This document shows positions 49,524 through 59,879 of a stretch of 64,000 nt of DNA, one piece after another. The notes beneath the pieces are model-generated. The model saw only the letters and a list, made by a program, of their open reading frames with translations, searched no databases and had not been told where the DNA came from. The number at the start of each line of letters is the position of its first letter. Within the stretch, counting starts at the first letter, position 1. Origin of the DNA: Flavobacterium rakeshii. GTDB taxonomy: Bacteria > Bacteroidota > Bacteroidia > Flavobacteriales > Flavobacteriaceae. A program made the position numbers and the translations under genes. Location: positions 62,001 through 126,000 of the forward strand of contig NZ_WOWP01000001.1 in NCBI RefSeq assembly GCF_009741375.1. Reading direction: 5' to 3'.

Positions 49524-50263
49524 TGCCAATATCACCACAATTCACATCGGTTTTTACACAAAACTGGGAAATTAATTTTTTACAGTGCCTGCCCAGCGGA
49601 CACTTAAAACATACCGAACTGTGCAACCTTATGCAGCTTACTGCCGGTGCACATGCCGAACTGGGTGGTATGAGCTTTACCGATATGCAGGTACACGACC
49701 AGGCATGGGTACTTAGCCGTATGAGGGTTGAAGTGGATGAACTACCTAAATGGCGTGATACGGTTACTATAAAAACATGGATTTTGGACCTGCAGGGATC
49801 ACGATCTGTAAGGGCACTGGAAATGTATATAGGGGATAAAAAAGTAGCGGGAGCCCTAACCTACTGGGCGGTTATAAATACCAAACTACGTAAGGCCGAA
49901 GCTTTGGTTTTACCCCATGAGCATTTTGAAAAGTATCCCGACAGGATGCCTACACAGGAGCCGTTTAAAAAGGTGGAAATTACAAGAGAAAGTGAAGTGG
50001 CTACTGAGAGAACAGTATTATTGTCTGACCTTGATATTGTTTTCCATGCCAATAATGTAAAATATTTGGAATGGTGTCTTGACACGGTAGATTTTAAGCC
50101 TTTACTAAAACAACAGCTTAAAAGTTTTGACATGAACTACCTGAGGGAACTTAAGCTGGGAGATAAAATATCAATTAGAAAAGGACAGCACGATAATCAA
50201 ACTTATTTTACCGTACAAAAAGACGATAAACCTAGTTTTGCCCTGGAGCTTAACTGGAAATAA
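49523..50263 (+). CDS. Acyl-ACP thioesterase
   Basis: A 246-residue double-hotdog thioesterase of the FatA/FatB type, which releases fatty acids from acyl carrier protein. The N-terminal hotdog shows FLQCLPSGHLKHTELCNLMQ then LTAGAHAELGGMSF; the second hotdog shows DLDIVFHANNVKYLEWCLD, with the Asn and the His in the expected catalytic triplet. The start overlaps the miaA stop by one base, a coupled pair. A perfect hairpin follows. Confidence 0.9.
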   Translation: MPISPQFTSVFTQNWEINFLQCLPSGHLKHTELCNLMQLTAGAHAELGGMSFTDMQVHDQAWVLSRMRVEVDELPKWRDTVTIKTWILDLQGSRSVRALEMYIGDKKVAGALTYWAVINTKLRKAEALVLPHEHFEKYPDRMPTQEPFKKVEITRESEVATERTVLLSDLDIVFHANNVKYLEWCLDTVDFKPLLKQQLKSFDMNYLRELKLGDKISIRKGQHDNQTYFTVQKDDKPSFALELNWK

Positions 50264-50268
50264 AGCAT

Positions 50269-50328
50269 AAAAAAAGACTGCCTGAAAAACAAGTATGAGA
50301 TCGAATTCATAAATTTTTCAGGCAGTCT
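50269..50328 (-). terminator. Terminator of the two-component operon on the reverse strand
   Basis: AGACTGCCTGAAAAA and TTTTTCAGGCAGTCT are perfect 15-base complements with a 24-base loop. On the reverse strand the right arm is followed by TTTTTTT; on the forward strand it is not, so it terminates the reverse-strand operon. It may still protect the thioesterase mRNA end. Confidence 0.8.
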
Positions 50329-50350
50329 GCAAAAGTGGATTACTTAGCTT

Positions 50351-51070
50351 TTATTTTTCTTCTACTTTGTTTTTAACCACTAAACGGAAACCTTCTCCGT
50401 GAATGTTAAGAATTTCAACATCCTCATCCGGTTTAAGGTATTTTCTAAGTTTAGCGATATATACGTCCATACTTCTAGACGTAAAGTAGTTATCGTCTCT
50501 CCAAATTTTTGTAAGTGCAAGCTCTCTTGGCATCAGGTCATTTTCATGAAGCGCAAGCATTTTAAGCAGCTCGTTTTCTTTTGGTGAAAGTTTTATTGGT
50601 TCTTCATTATCAAACGTTAGGAAACGTAGTTTTGAGTTAAGGTGGAACCTTCCTATCTGGAACTCAAACTTAGCATTATCTGTTTTAGTTTCAGATGCCT
50701 TTCTTTGAATGATAGCCTTAATTTTCATTAAAAGCACCTCACTGTCAAAAGGTTTGTTAAGGTAATCATCTGCCCCAACTTTGTAACCTTTTAATACATC
50801 TTCCTTCATAGACTTAGCTGTAAGGAAAATAATAGGCACTTCTTTATTTTTTTCTCTAATTTCTCTGGCAAGTGTATATCCGTCCTTATAAGGCATCATC
50901 ACATCAAGGATACAAAGGTCGAAATTGTCCTTTTTAAATTTTTCGAAGCCTTCCATACCGTTTTTGGCTAGTGTAACTTCAAAATCATTAATTGACAGAT
51001 AATCTTTTAAAACCGCCCCAAAATTTGGGTCGTCTTCTACTAAAAGAATTTTTTTGTGTGTTTCTTCCAT
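50351..51070 (-). CDS. OmpR-family response regulator
   Basis: A 239-residue regulator. The receiver domain has acidic pocket EDD (12-14), phosphoacceptor Asp56 in LCILDVMMPYKDGY, Thr in LTAKSMKED, and Lys in LNKPFDSEVLL. The C-terminal winged helix (about 135-235) shows LSPKENELLKMLALHENDLM and RSMDVYIAKLRKYL then NIHGEGFRLV. It lies 10 bases downstream of its kinase gene and forms a pair with it. The arrangement resembles RprY of Bacteroides. Confidence 0.93.
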   Translation of the reverse strand: MEETHKKILLVEDDPNFGAVLKDYLSINDFEVTLAKNGMEGFEKFKKDNFDLCILDVMMPYKDGYTLAREIREKNKEVPIIFLTAKSMKEDVLKGYKVGADDYLNKPFDSEVLLMKIKAIIQRKASETKTDNAKFEFQIGRFHLNSKLRFLTFDNEEPIKLSPKENELLKMLALHENDLMPRELALTKIWRDDNYFTSRSMDVYIAKLRKYLKPDEDVEILNIHGEGFRLVVKNKVEEK

Positions 51071-51080
51071 ATCTCTTTTT

Positions 51081-52634
51081 TTAATTTATTAGCGGCATCT
51101 TTATAATAAAAGTACTGCCTTTACCTTTTTCACTTTCTACGTAAATGTGACAGTTGTGATCATCTATTATCCTCTTAACGTAGGCTAATCCTAATCCGTG
51201 TCCTTTCACATTGTGCAAATCTCCTGTGTGCTCCCTGTAAAACTTCTCAAAAATTCGTTTTTGAGTGGTTTTAGACATCCCCAAGCCTTTATCGGTAATT
51301 TTGATTAAAACAAAATCCTTTACGTTCTCAGTGTAAACATCTATTTCGGGTACACCTTCAGAATATTTAATAGCATTGTCTAGAATATTCACTATTACAT
51401 TAGTAAAGTGCACATCGTTTAACAACACTGTTGTTCTGGTTGCATGGAAATGGCGGGTTAACTGCCCTTCCCTTGCTTCAATAATTAAATGAACGTGCTC
51501 TATAGCATCTTCAATTATATCGTGTATATCGGCCTGATCTTTACTCAGGTCTAATTCTTTTCTGTCCAGTTTAGAGATTTGAAGTACATTTTCTACCTGA
51601 GAGTGCATCCTTTTGTTCTCTTCCCTTATCATTTGCAGGTACCGTTGTACCTTTTCGGTATCGCCTAAAATTTTTGGGTTCTTAATCGCATCCAGAGCAA
51701 GGTTTATTGTTGCAATAGGCGTTTTGAACTCGTGTGTCATATTATTAATGAAATCGGTTTTAATTTCCGATATCTGCTTTTGTTTAATAAGCTGATTAAT
51801 AGCACTTAAATAGGCAATAATAATAATGAACGTAAATACTATTGATAATGATGTTATACCTAAAAGCTCTGTTAAAATAAACTTTTGCTTATTAGGAAAG
51901 CAAATCATTAGCCTGTAAACGGGCTTATCTCCAATACGACTACTACCCGGAAACAGTGTTATACCATAGTTATCCTGATTGAAACTAAATCCTTTGGAAT
52001 GCATTTTTGTTGCAAGCCCATCTTTATAAACAACATATTCAAAATAGGTATCAATACCACTGCCTTCCATCTCGGCTTTAAGTGTGCGTACCAAAGTCTC
52101 TTCAGAGATACGGCTTTCTATAGGCCTGCCCTCATTATAATACTCAAAAAGCAGCTGAATTTTAAGGTTTTCCTTTTTTTCATTCTCCTTTTTTACATTA
52201 TTCATTGACTGCTTAACAGCATCAATAGTCATGCCATTTTCACCCGAATTTTCTGTTAAAGAATTATTATTTAAAACCGATGCATCTTCAATAAACTCCA
52301 ACTCTTCTTTGTAGCTCTGAGCCACTATGTCTGAGTATATTATATTGTTTCGCTCTCTTATATTTCCCTTATAAAGATAATTGGCAAAATCAGCCTGATT
52401 TGGCGGATGTCCAACACTATCTCTTATATGACTATATAACCTGTAAAAATTTTCTTTTTCGGCAGTTTCCAGCCTTAATGAAACTATATTCAACACCTGC
52501 TGAACATCAGATTTAAATCGTATCTCTCCGTTTCTAAATGATGAATTGATCCAGGATAGCTGTACTAAAATGATACCTATCAATGACAGGCTCATAAAAA
52601 ATACTAATAACCGGAATCTTGTTTTATTCATCAT
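51081..52634 (-). CDS. Membrane sensor histidine kinase
   Basis: A 517-residue kinase. Helices at about 8-28 and 258-280 flank a periplasmic sensor domain (~230 residues, charged, no known fold). The dimerisation box NNMTHEFKTPIATINLALDA carries the phosphoacceptor His (about 303), and the ATPase domain shows NILDNAIKYSEGVP, DKGLGMS and KGHGLGLAYVKRI. It partners the OmpR-type regulator directly downstream. The gap to coaE is 68 bases and its promoter was not identified with confidence. Confidence 0.92.
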   Translation of the reverse strand: MMNKTRFRLLVFFMSLSLIGIILVQLSWINSSFRNGEIRFKSDVQQVLNIVSLRLETAEKENFYRLYSHIRDSVGHPPNQADFANYLYKGNIRERNNIIYSDIVAQSYKEELEFIEDASVLNNNSLTENSGENGMTIDAVKQSMNNVKKENEKKENLKIQLLFEYYNEGRPIESRISEETLVRTLKAEMEGSGIDTYFEYVVYKDGLATKMHSKGFSFNQDNYGITLFPGSSRIGDKPVYRLMICFPNKQKFILTELLGITSLSIVFTFIIIIAYLSAINQLIKQKQISEIKTDFINNMTHEFKTPIATINLALDAIKNPKILGDTEKVQRYLQMIREENKRMHSQVENVLQISKLDRKELDLSKDQADIHDIIEDAIEHVHLIIEAREGQLTRHFHATRTTVLLNDVHFTNVIVNILDNAIKYSEGVPEIDVYTENVKDFVLIKITDKGLGMSKTTQKRIFEKFYREHTGDLHNVKGHGLGLAYVKRIIDDHNCHIYVESEKGKGSTFIIKMPLIN

Positions 52635-52702
52635 TACAAAATTAACATTTTAACAATTATACTCTTAATATATTAACCAAAGATTAACAACAACAACATT
52701 TT

Positions 52703-53290
52703 TTACATTATATTCAATTCTGAATAAATTTTATGTGCTTCATTTTTAGCTACATCCCTGTCAATATTGTGTATTACATAGTCACTTAGACTAATCTTTT
52801 TTTCTTCGTCCCACTGATTTGATATTCTACTCAAAACCTGTTGTTCGGTCACATTGTCACGCTGCATGACTCTTTTTACTCTCAGATCTTTAGGAGCCGT
52901 TACCAGTATTACTTTATCGCAGTCTTTATAACTCCCGCTTTCAAATAATATTGCGGCTTCCTTTATCACAAAATTTTGCGAATTATGCATTTTCACCCAT
53001 TCCAAAAAATGTTCTTTTACTTTTGGATGAATAATACTATTTAATATGGTAAGCTTTTCGGGATCATTAAAAACAACTCCTGCCAATTTGGCTTTATCAG
53101 GCAAACCATTTGTAAAAACTGTTTCGCCAAATGCCTCCTTAACTTCTGCAACGGCAGCAGGCAGGAATAATATTTTTTTTGCTTCTTCATCGGCTATATA
53201 TACCGGCACACCTAATGAGGCAAAGTAGTTTGCCATGGTGCTTTTACCGCTACCTATACCTCCCGTTAAGCCAATAATTTTTGTGCCCAT
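52703..53290 (-). CDS. coaE: Dephospho-CoA kinase
   Basis: A 195-residue kinase for the last step of coenzyme A synthesis. The P-loop is GLTGGIGSGKSTMANYFAS (7-25); the family segments VPVYIADEEAKKILF and IHPKVKEHFLEWVK (His) and IKEAAILFESGSYKDCDKVI, then VTAPKDLRVKRVMQRD, are complete. It follows a glycosyltransferase gene by four bases and precedes the sensor kinase, so the three may be expressed together with the response regulator. Confidence 0.94.
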   Translation of the reverse strand: MGTKIIGLTGGIGSGKSTMANYFASLGVPVYIADEEAKKILFLPAAVAEVKEAFGETVFTNGLPDKAKLAGVVFNDPEKLTILNSIIHPKVKEHFLEWVKMHNSQNFVIKEAAILFESGSYKDCDKVILVTAPKDLRVKRVMQRDNVTEQQVLSRISNQWDEEKKISLSDYVIHNIDRDVAKNEAHKIYSELNIM

Positions 53291-53294
53291 ATTA

Positions 53295-54287
53295 TTAAAA
53301 AAATAATTTAGGAAATGCTGTTTCCGGTTTTTGCTTTAACAACTGTACTTTATATAGTGACAATGCATAACCGGTGCCGTAACCATAAAACTGAATAAAA
53401 ACTGCCACAACCGAAAGTAAACCTATTTTAAGGCTTTTATTTTGTATGGCCGACAGTACAAACAGTAAACAGAAGTACAAAATATAAACATCTATAAAAA
53501 AATGCACATTAATTAACAGTACTATAAGAGAAAGCAGTAATCCAAACATAAAAAGTGACGGAAATAAAAATACCGGCTTTTTATATTCAGGATGCCAAAC
53601 ATCAAGTATTGGTCTTGCTTTTCCAAACTTATTTACCTGTATATAAAACTTATTCCAGTCTATACGTCGTTTGTGGTATACATAACTATCTTTAAAAAGC
53701 ATGGTGGTAAATCCCTGTTTCCATAGCCGTATTGAAAGATCGGGGTCTTCACCCGGGTGAATGTTCCCAAAACCTCCCGAAGCTTTAAAGGCTTTTTTGG
53801 AAATCCCCATATTAAAACTGCGGGGTTGGAATTTTTCTATTTTTTCTGATTTTCCTCTTACTCCTCCTGTAGTTAAAAAAGAAGTCATGGTGAAGTTTAT
53901 AGCTTTTTGCACATCACTAAAAGAATCAAGTGCTGCATCGGGTCCGCCAAAACAATCAGTATATTGCTTTTCAAGATTATCAGCAACACTTTGCATGTAT
54001 TGAGGTGGGAGTATACAATCAGAATCCAGGATAATAAAATAATCTCCCTTTGCTACCCTCATGCCGTAATTACGGGAATCTCCGGGACCACTATTTGGCT
54101 TAAAATAATAGGAAACACTAAGCCTGTCGCTGTAATTATCAACAACATCTTTACAGGTAACAGTAGAACCATCTTCTACAATTACAACTTCAAACTCTGA
54201 TTTAAATGTTTGGACTGTAAGGCTTTCCAGTAATTCCTGTATTTCGTCTGGCCTGTTGTAAACAGGTATAACAAGAGAGAAAAACAT
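53295..54287 (-). CDS. Family 2 glycosyltransferase
   Basis: A 330-residue GT-A enzyme with a short membrane end. The nucleotide-sugar motifs are SLVIPVYNRPDEIQELLESL (4-23), VVIVEDGST (33-41), GPGDSRNYGMRVAKGDYFII (70-89), then LDSDCILP (the DxD-like site). GEDPDLSIRLWKQGF is the acceptor loop with the catalytic Asp. Three or four helices form the C-terminus (about 241-308). The frame opens at 54308, but the ATG at 54287 begins the fold. The acceptor is unknown; polysaccharide or lipid glycosylation is likely. Confidence 0.88.
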   Translation of the reverse strand: MFFSLVIPVYNRPDEIQELLESLTVQTFKSEFEVVIVEDGSTVTCKDVVDNYSDRLSVSYYFKPNSGPGDSRNYGMRVAKGDYFIILDSDCILPPQYMQSVADNLEKQYTDCFGGPDAALDSFSDVQKAINFTMTSFLTTGGVRGKSEKIEKFQPRSFNMGISKKAFKASGGFGNIHPGEDPDLSIRLWKQGFTTMLFKDSYVYHKRRIDWNKFYIQVNKFGKARPILDVWHPEYKKPVFLFPSLFMFGLLLSLIVLLINVHFFIDVYILYFCLLFVLSAIQNKSLKIGLLSVVAVFIQFYGYGTGYALSLYKVQLLKQKPETAFPKLFF

Positions 54288-54326
54288 TAAGCTAGCTTTT
54301 TTTAACAAAGTTAGTCTTAAAAAAGT

Positions 54327-54357
54327 AAAAAGCCACCATAAAACTGGTGGCTTTTCT
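54327..54357 (-). terminator. Terminator of the first giant T9SS gene
   Basis: AAAAAGCCACC and GGTGGCTTTT pair around ATAAAACT, 45 bases after the stop on the reverse strand. The same stem sequence recurs at 59796 after the second giant gene. Confidence 0.8.
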
Positions 54358-54401
54358 ATTTTTTTTAAACAAATGTTTAAAAGGTATGCTTTATAACAGT
54401 T

Positions 54402-57400
54402 TTACTGTTTTTTAATCACCCTTATAGTTTTTGTTGCAGTATCTGTAGCAACATTCACAAGATAAGTACCGTCTTGTAGAGCACTCATGTTAATTGTACC
54501 CTCAAGAGCGTTTACTTTTTGTGAAAGCACTTCCTGTCCTACCATGTTATACACTTTAACTGTAGTGATTTGTGATGAGTAAGATACAGTTAATACATCT
54601 CTAACCGGGTTTGGCCAGTAAGTAAACTGTGCTAAATCAAACTCTTTAGAATCAAGTGTAATTGTTACCGTTACAGCAAATGGGTCACTACTACAACCGT
54701 TTACAGTTTGCACTGCATAGTAAGTTGTTTCGCTCTCTACCTCTGTACCTTCTGTAAGAGGGTTCTCTCCTGCAAGGGCATCTTCTTCGCTTGCATACCA
54801 GGTAATTTCACCGCCTTCTACACCTGTTACTTCAATATCTTCAATGGTAGCAACATCTTGATCATCTATTTGAATAACCTGCACCTCATCTCCCTGTGGA
54901 GCCGGAGTTACATTTATTGTAACTGCAACTGCTACTCTTTCACTTTCACAGCCGTTTACCAATTGAGATACATAGTATGTTGCTGTCTCTAAAGCCGTCT
55001 CTTCTGCAAGAACTTCACCTTCTGTTTCGTTTGCATACCACTGTATATCATTACCATCGGCAATAAGATCTGCTACTGTAGCACTGTTACAAAACTCCTG
55101 CTCTGCATCTACAACAGGAACTGCTGTTACATTAATCGTAACATCAACTGCTACTCTTTCACTTTCACATCCGTTAACCAGTTGTGATACATAGTATGTT
55201 GCAGTCTCTAAAACTGTTTCTTCTGTAAGAGCTTCACCTTCTGTTTGGTTTGCATACCACTGTATATCGTTACCATCGGCAACAAGATCTATTACTGTAG
55301 CACCATTACAAAACTCCTGTTCTGCATCTACAACAGGAACTGGTGTTTCTATTGGGGTGAGCTCAACGGTAGCCGTAGCTGTACATCCAAACGGACTCGT
55401 TACTGTCGCTGTATATTCTACAGTATTTGCAGGAAGTGTATACACAACCTGTGCATCTGTACCTTGAGTATATGCAATAGTTGCATCTTCATCAAGATAT
55501 AGGCCTTCTGCCGGTTCCCATACTACAACACCTTCCTGACTACCGGAAATATTTACATTATCTATAGCCCAGAAATATCTCCAGTTTCCTTCAAATTTAA
55601 ATCTAACATATACTGTTTCCTGATCTAAAAATGCTTCTGTTAAAACTACACTCTCTGAAGCAAATTCTGTATAATTACCTGTATTACTATCATATGTTTC
55701 AAGAATAGTCCAGTCAGTACCGTTTAATGACACCTCAACCGTACCTTCTGAAGAACCTGCTGATGGTTCCCTAAAGAAATGACTAAATGCTACCGAAACA
55801 TCCACGTATCCTTCTGTACTAAATGCCGGTGACTGAAGAATTGTAGAAGTTGAACCTCCTAAGCCCTGTGAATCACTATTTGACAAATAGAACTGTGAGT
55901 TATCATCGCTGCTTACAGCTGAATAACTTGGTACTGTATAACCGTCTTCACGCAGTGTCCAGGCTGCATTTGCAACAGTACCTCCTGTTGAGTTGTTTAT
56001 AGTTGTCCAGTTATTTGTTGATTCATTAAATCCTTCTTCAAGAATAACTCCAAGTACATTACCTCCCTGAGCAGTAATTGCTACTGGACCGTTATTAATA
56101 CAAACTTCCATATCTGCTCCTAAATCAAAGTTTTGCGGTAGCGGATTAACATTTATAGTAATTGTTTGTGATGTAACACATCCTGAAACTGCATCTGTAG
56201 CTGTAACAGTATAAGTAGTAGTTTCTGTAGGAGTAACAACCTGCTCTGATCCTTCTAAATTACCAGGCATCCAAACATAAGTATACCCTTCGTTATCACT
56301 TGTTACGGTTAGCGTAGTATTTTCACCTTCACAAATAGCATCGTTTGAGGCTGTAAGAACAACCTCTGGAGCATCGGTTACCGTAACTTCAACAGCTACC
56401 CTAGGTGCAGCACATCCGGCAGTAAAGTTCCAATTATAGAAATAATAGTAGTTTGGAGATGAACCGGAAACATAGCCATTTGTAACAGCCCCGGCATCAC
56501 CAATTGCATATGGGAAACCGCCTATTCCTAATTCACGCACCATATTCGGTCCGTTTACAGCCATAATTCTATATCCAGTTCCTGTAGGAATAATCCATCC
56601 AAGCTCTATTGTATGCTGTACCGGTGTAGTAGAATCACCTGCAGGTAGTTCTACAGTAATAGTTTGAAGCTCCTCGCTTTGGCTATTAAATAATTTAATA
56701 GTTAAATCATCTGCTGTATCATCTGTAATATATACATCTACAGAGTTAAGCGTAAAATCATTGTAAACATCAAACACTAACCCATAGTTAGATGGAGTTG
56801 TAGAGTCTGTAGAAGCGGTAGAAACCCTAGCTCCGCCACCCTGAGCAATACCTTCATTAACTGCTGTTACATAGTAAGTAGTAGTTTCTGTCAGTTCCGG
56901 TGTTTCAAACGTTGCACCTGTAGCTATTACAGGACCTCCAACTTCCTGAGTATACCATTTTACAGTACCTCCCGAAACATCTGCTGTTATAGTAGAAGTA
57001 CCCACACCACATATTGGTGTTGCATTAACTGATTCAATATCCGGAGAATCACATAAAGTAGCTACTTCAAACGGACCAACCCATTCACTGAAAACACTTA
57101 CCGCACAAACCGATCTTACCCAAAAATAGTAAGTCTCACCAGCGTTAAGTCCGCCAATAGTAGCTTCAGTTTGCTCTGTATTATCTACAAGATCAAAATC
57201 CGATGCTGGAGCTGTATCAGTATCAGCAATAAAATATTCGTATCCGTTTTCAGGAGCATTCTCTGGAGCTGACCATGAAACAGAAACAGAATTTTCTGTA
57301 GCGCCGGTAAATACTAAACTTTCCGGTAAAGCACAATCAGGCTGTACATCTACCTTAAAATTGTCTATATAAAATCTTAAATCAGGAGCGTCATCATCAC

Positions 57401-59561
57401 TATGTCCGTAAAAACCTATTCTAACAACACCTGTATATCCTTCTAAAGAGATAATTTGGTGTACGCCGCCTGCCGGTATATTATCATTATCAAAAGTAGT
57501 AAGTACATTAGCCTCATCCCATGTTAATCCGCCATCAGTTGAAACAACTACTTTTGCATATTTATCTTCCATATCTGTAACAGCATCACTACCACTCCAT
57601 GGGATTACGGAAGCATCAAACTCCAACTGGTAAGTTACAGAACCGTCTCCAAGATCAAGAGCCGGAGAAATTATCCACTCATCATCTGTATCATAAAGGT
57701 TTATATAAGCCGCAGTACCGTTAGAATTGGTCGAATTGTTATAATTATTACTTGTCCAGCTACTTGAAGTACCTGTTAAAGTTACAGCAGTACCCAACTC
57801 ACCTGTTTTTTCTTTCCAACAAGTACTTCCTGTACTACCTGTATAATCAGTAAAGTCAAACATATATGGCAGTGTGGCCGTTTCACATTCTGTACGGAAT
57901 GAACCTCCGCTAACCCATTCGCTAAAACTACCCCCACAATTGCTTCTTACCCAATAGTAGTATATTGTATTACCATCCAGCTCATCAAGTAAAATACTTG
58001 TTTCTGTTGAATTTCCTGTAGGTGTAGTAGCTGTATTAGGTGCTGTGTTTTCTGTAGAATAGTAATAATCATAACCTGAAGCAGGAACAGGATCTGCAGC
58101 TGTCCATGATAAAGTAACATTTTCTGTGGTTACAACATCTTCAAGTTCAGAAGGAGGAAAACATGTAACCTCTTCAATACTGATATTATCTACAGCGGCT
58201 GATGGGTTTACACCACCACTACCGTCATTTCTCCATTCAAATATCAATCTTAATGACTGACCTGCATAATCTTCAACATTTACAAAATATTCTGCAAGCT
58301 GAAACGCTTCACCGTTACCGGATAGATTACCTGAAACGGCAATTCCGTTTGAAGTTAAAATTGCTGATCCCGGAGTTGGAACAAACGTTACCGGAACAGC
58401 CCATACTTTTAAGTAATCATAACCGTCTTCACCTCCGGCTTTCCAGTCAAAAGAAACTTTTAACTCAGTAACACCTGCAGGCACACTAATATCCCTAAAA
58501 GAGTGTACTCTTGTAGTTTGGCTATTAACATAACCATTTGTAACATTATCGTCAGAAGATATATATAACGAATTAGATCCGCCGTTGTTCACAACCGAAC
58601 CAATGTACCATTTATTGGTTTCATCACCATTAAAAATTGCCATGCCTGAAACATCTTCAAAATCTTCCTCAAACGGTAACGTTGCCGGTACCTGAGGCGC
58701 ATAGAATGTAAGCGGACCAATCCATGGAGACAACTCGCCTTCACAGTTGCTTCTTACCCAAAAATAATTATGTACACCCGGTGTTGTGGTCAAGGTTGCA
58801 GAAGTCTCTGTAGATGCACCTGTAGGTACTGTTGCAGAATCAGGAGTTACATCTGTAATTGAAAGATAGTAATCATATCCTCCCGAAGGAGCTGAATCAG
58901 GAGCTGTCCACGACACTTCTCCTGCAACCAAATCATCTAACACTAAACCTGAAGGTGGTATACATGTAGTTTGAGTAATGGTTACGTTATCAAAATAAAA
59001 ATACAAATCGGCATCACCAATTGCAGTTCCTACAAACCTAACATACACCGTATCGCCACTGGCTGGTGTAAATGTTACTGTTCTTTCGGCACAATCTGTA
59101 GTAGATACATAATTGGAGTTATCAATAGTCTCAAGAGTTGTCCATGTACCATCAAGATTATTAGTCCATTGTACATCGATAGTAAATTCTCCACCTAAAG
59201 CAGGATCTGTAGAAGGAAAATATTTAGTTAATTTAAAACTGTAAGTAAAGGTAGCTTCAGACCCGTCAGATTGTAATAATTCAGGTGATCTGAAATAAGT
59301 ATAATTTTCATTATAAATATTAGCCCTTGCCGCCTTAGCACCTGAACATGACGATGCAGTAGTTGTACTAAAGCTACCGGAAGTACCGGAAGATTGCCAT
59401 CCACTTAAATTATCTTCCCAATCTGTGTGATGATAAATTTGTGATTTTGCTGTATAGCCCATTAACAGCATTACGAAAAAGAGTAAAAATCGGGAATACC
59501 GATTTACGACTACATTTCCGTGATAAGGCCGGAAATTAGCCGGTAAGGTAATTCTTTTCAT
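54402..59561 (-). CDS. Giant secreted protein with fibronectin-III and Ig-like repeats and T9SS tail
   Basis: A 1719-residue secreted protein. The signal peptide ends near 41 (GYTAKSQ). Three Cys-flanked fibronectin-type III modules start near residues 202 (CIPPSGL), 467 (CFPPSEL) and 740 (CALPESL); each is followed or preceded by jelly-roll-like segments. Ig-like modules (AICEGENTTLTV, VNPLP) follow. Two 73-residue tandem units (VPVVDAEQEFCN...) occupy about 1407-1553. The last ~74 residues are a type A sorting domain (YWPNPVRDVLTVSYSSQITT, KVYNMVGQEVLSQKV, then MSALQDGTYLVNV and IRVIKKQ) that exports the protein through the T9SS and anchors or releases it at the surface. Adhesion or polymer binding is likely. 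Confidence 0.9.
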   Translation of the reverse strand: MKRITLPANFRPYHGNVVVNRYSRFLLFFVMLLMGYTAKSQIYHHTDWEDNLSGWQSSGTSGSFSTTTASSCSGAKAARANIYNENYTYFRSPELLQSDGSEATFTYSFKLTKYFPSTDPALGGEFTIDVQWTNNLDGTWTTLETIDNSNYVSTTDCAERTVTFTPASGDTVYVRFVGTAIGDADLYFYFDNVTITQTTCIPPSGLVLDDLVAGEVSWTAPDSAPSGGYDYYLSITDVTPDSATVPTGASTETSATLTTTPGVHNYFWVRSNCEGELSPWIGPLTFYAPQVPATLPFEEDFEDVSGMAIFNGDETNKWYIGSVVNNGGSNSLYISSDDNVTNGYVNSQTTRVHSFRDISVPAGVTELKVSFDWKAGGEDGYDYLKVWAVPVTFVPTPGSAILTSNGIAVSGNLSGNGEAFQLAEYFVNVEDYAGQSLRLIFEWRNDGSGGVNPSAAVDNISIEEVTCFPPSELEDVVTTENVTLSWTAADPVPASGYDYYYSTENTAPNTATTPTGNSTETSILLDELDGNTIYYYWVRSNCGGSFSEWVSGGSFRTECETATLPYMFDFTDYTGSTGSTCWKEKTGELGTAVTLTGTSSSWTSNNYNNSTNSNGTAAYINLYDTDDEWIISPALDLGDGSVTYQLEFDASVIPWSGSDAVTDMEDKYAKVVVSTDGGLTWDEANVLTTFDNDNIPAGGVHQIISLEGYTGVVRIGFYGHSDDDAPDLRFYIDNFKVDVQPDCALPESLVFTGATENSVSVSWSAPENAPENGYEYFIADTDTAPASDFDLVDNTEQTEATIGGLNAGETYYFWVRSVCAVSVFSEWVGPFEVATLCDSPDIESVNATPICGVGTSTITADVSGGTVKWYTQEVGGPVIATGATFETPELTETTTYYVTAVNEGIAQGGGARVSTASTDSTTPSNYGLVFDVYNDFTLNSVDVYITDDTADDLTIKLFNSQSEELQTITVELPAGDSTTPVQHTIELGWIIPTGTGYRIMAVNGPNMVRELGIGGFPYAIGDAGAVTNGYVSGSSPNYYYFYNWNFTAGCAAPRVAVEVTVTDAPEVVLTASNDAICEGENTTLTVTSDNEGYTYVWMPGNLEGSEQVVTPTETTTYTVTATDAVSGCVTSQTITINVNPLPQNFDLGADMEVCINNGPVAITAQGGNVLGVILEEGFNESTNNWTTINNSTGGTVANAAWTLREDGYTVPSYSAVSSDDNSQFYLSNSDSQGLGGSTSTILQSPAFSTEGYVDVSVAFSHFFREPSAGSSEGTVEVSLNGTDWTILETYDSNTGNYTEFASESVVLTEAFLDQETVYVRFKFEGNWRYFWAIDNVNISGSQEGVVVWEPAEGLYLDEDATIAYTQGTDAQVVYTLPANTVEYTATVTSPFGCTATATVELTPIETPVPVVDAEQEFCNGATVIDLVADGNDIQWYANQTEGEALTEETVLETATYYVSQLVNGCESERVAVDVTINVTAVPVVDAEQEFCNSATVADLIADGNDIQWYANETEGEVLAEETALETATYYVSQLVNGCESERVAVAVTINVTPAPQGDEVQVIQIDDQDVATIEDIEVTGVEGGEITWYASEEDALAGENPLTEGTEVESETTYYAVQTVNGCSSDPFAVTVTITLDSKEFDLAQFTYWPNPVRDVLTVSYSSQITTVKVYNMVGQEVLSQKVNALEGTINMSALQDGTYLVNVATDTATKTIRVIKKQ
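54903..55340 (-). repeat. Two exact-length tandem repeats inside the first giant T9SS gene
   Basis: Units 54903-55121 and 55122-55340 are 219 bases each and encode 73-residue Ig-like modules that match in about 64 of 73 positions. The high protein identity and equal length suggest recent duplication or gene conversion. Confidence 0.8.
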
Positions 59562-59795
59562 GAATAATTTGGTTTTAATTAATTAGTTTGCTAAAAATAT
59601 AAAAAACTACTTACAAAAAGTTTTATTTTTAACATTTAGCAAGTTTTTTATCAAAATAATCACGATTACCATATTTTAATAAAAATTAACTGTTAAAGTT
59701 TATTTTTAATTAAAAATTCAATTAATCAATAATCATAAAATGTTATGAATTTAAGCAAATGTTAAAAAAACATTAAATTGTTTAATTTAAAATAC

Positions 59796-59864
59796 AAAAA
59801 AGCCACCTAAAACTAGGTGGCTTTTACAGTAAATTCATAAACAACCCCTCTACAGAGGTTGTTT
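59796..59864 (-). terminator. Double hairpin after the second giant T9SS gene
   Basis: The hairpin AAACAACC / GGTTGTTT (59839-59864) lies 16 bases after the stop on the reverse strand, followed by AAAAAGCCACCTA / TAGGTGGCTTTT (59796-59825), whose stem matches the terminator at 54327. The remaining gap 59562-59795 is very AT-rich and holds the first giant gene's promoter region, with no clean consensus seen. Confidence 0.7.
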
Positions 59865-59879
59865 AATCAATTTAACAAA

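Noticed and set aside
50275-50328. Forward-strand terminator for the acyl-ACP thioesterase
   Set aside because: There is no T-run on the forward side; the T-run lies on the reverse side, so it is assigned to the two-component operon.
54903-55340. A CRISPR-like or other non-coding repeat array
   Set aside because: The repeats are in frame, encode Ig-like modules and lie inside a long open gene.
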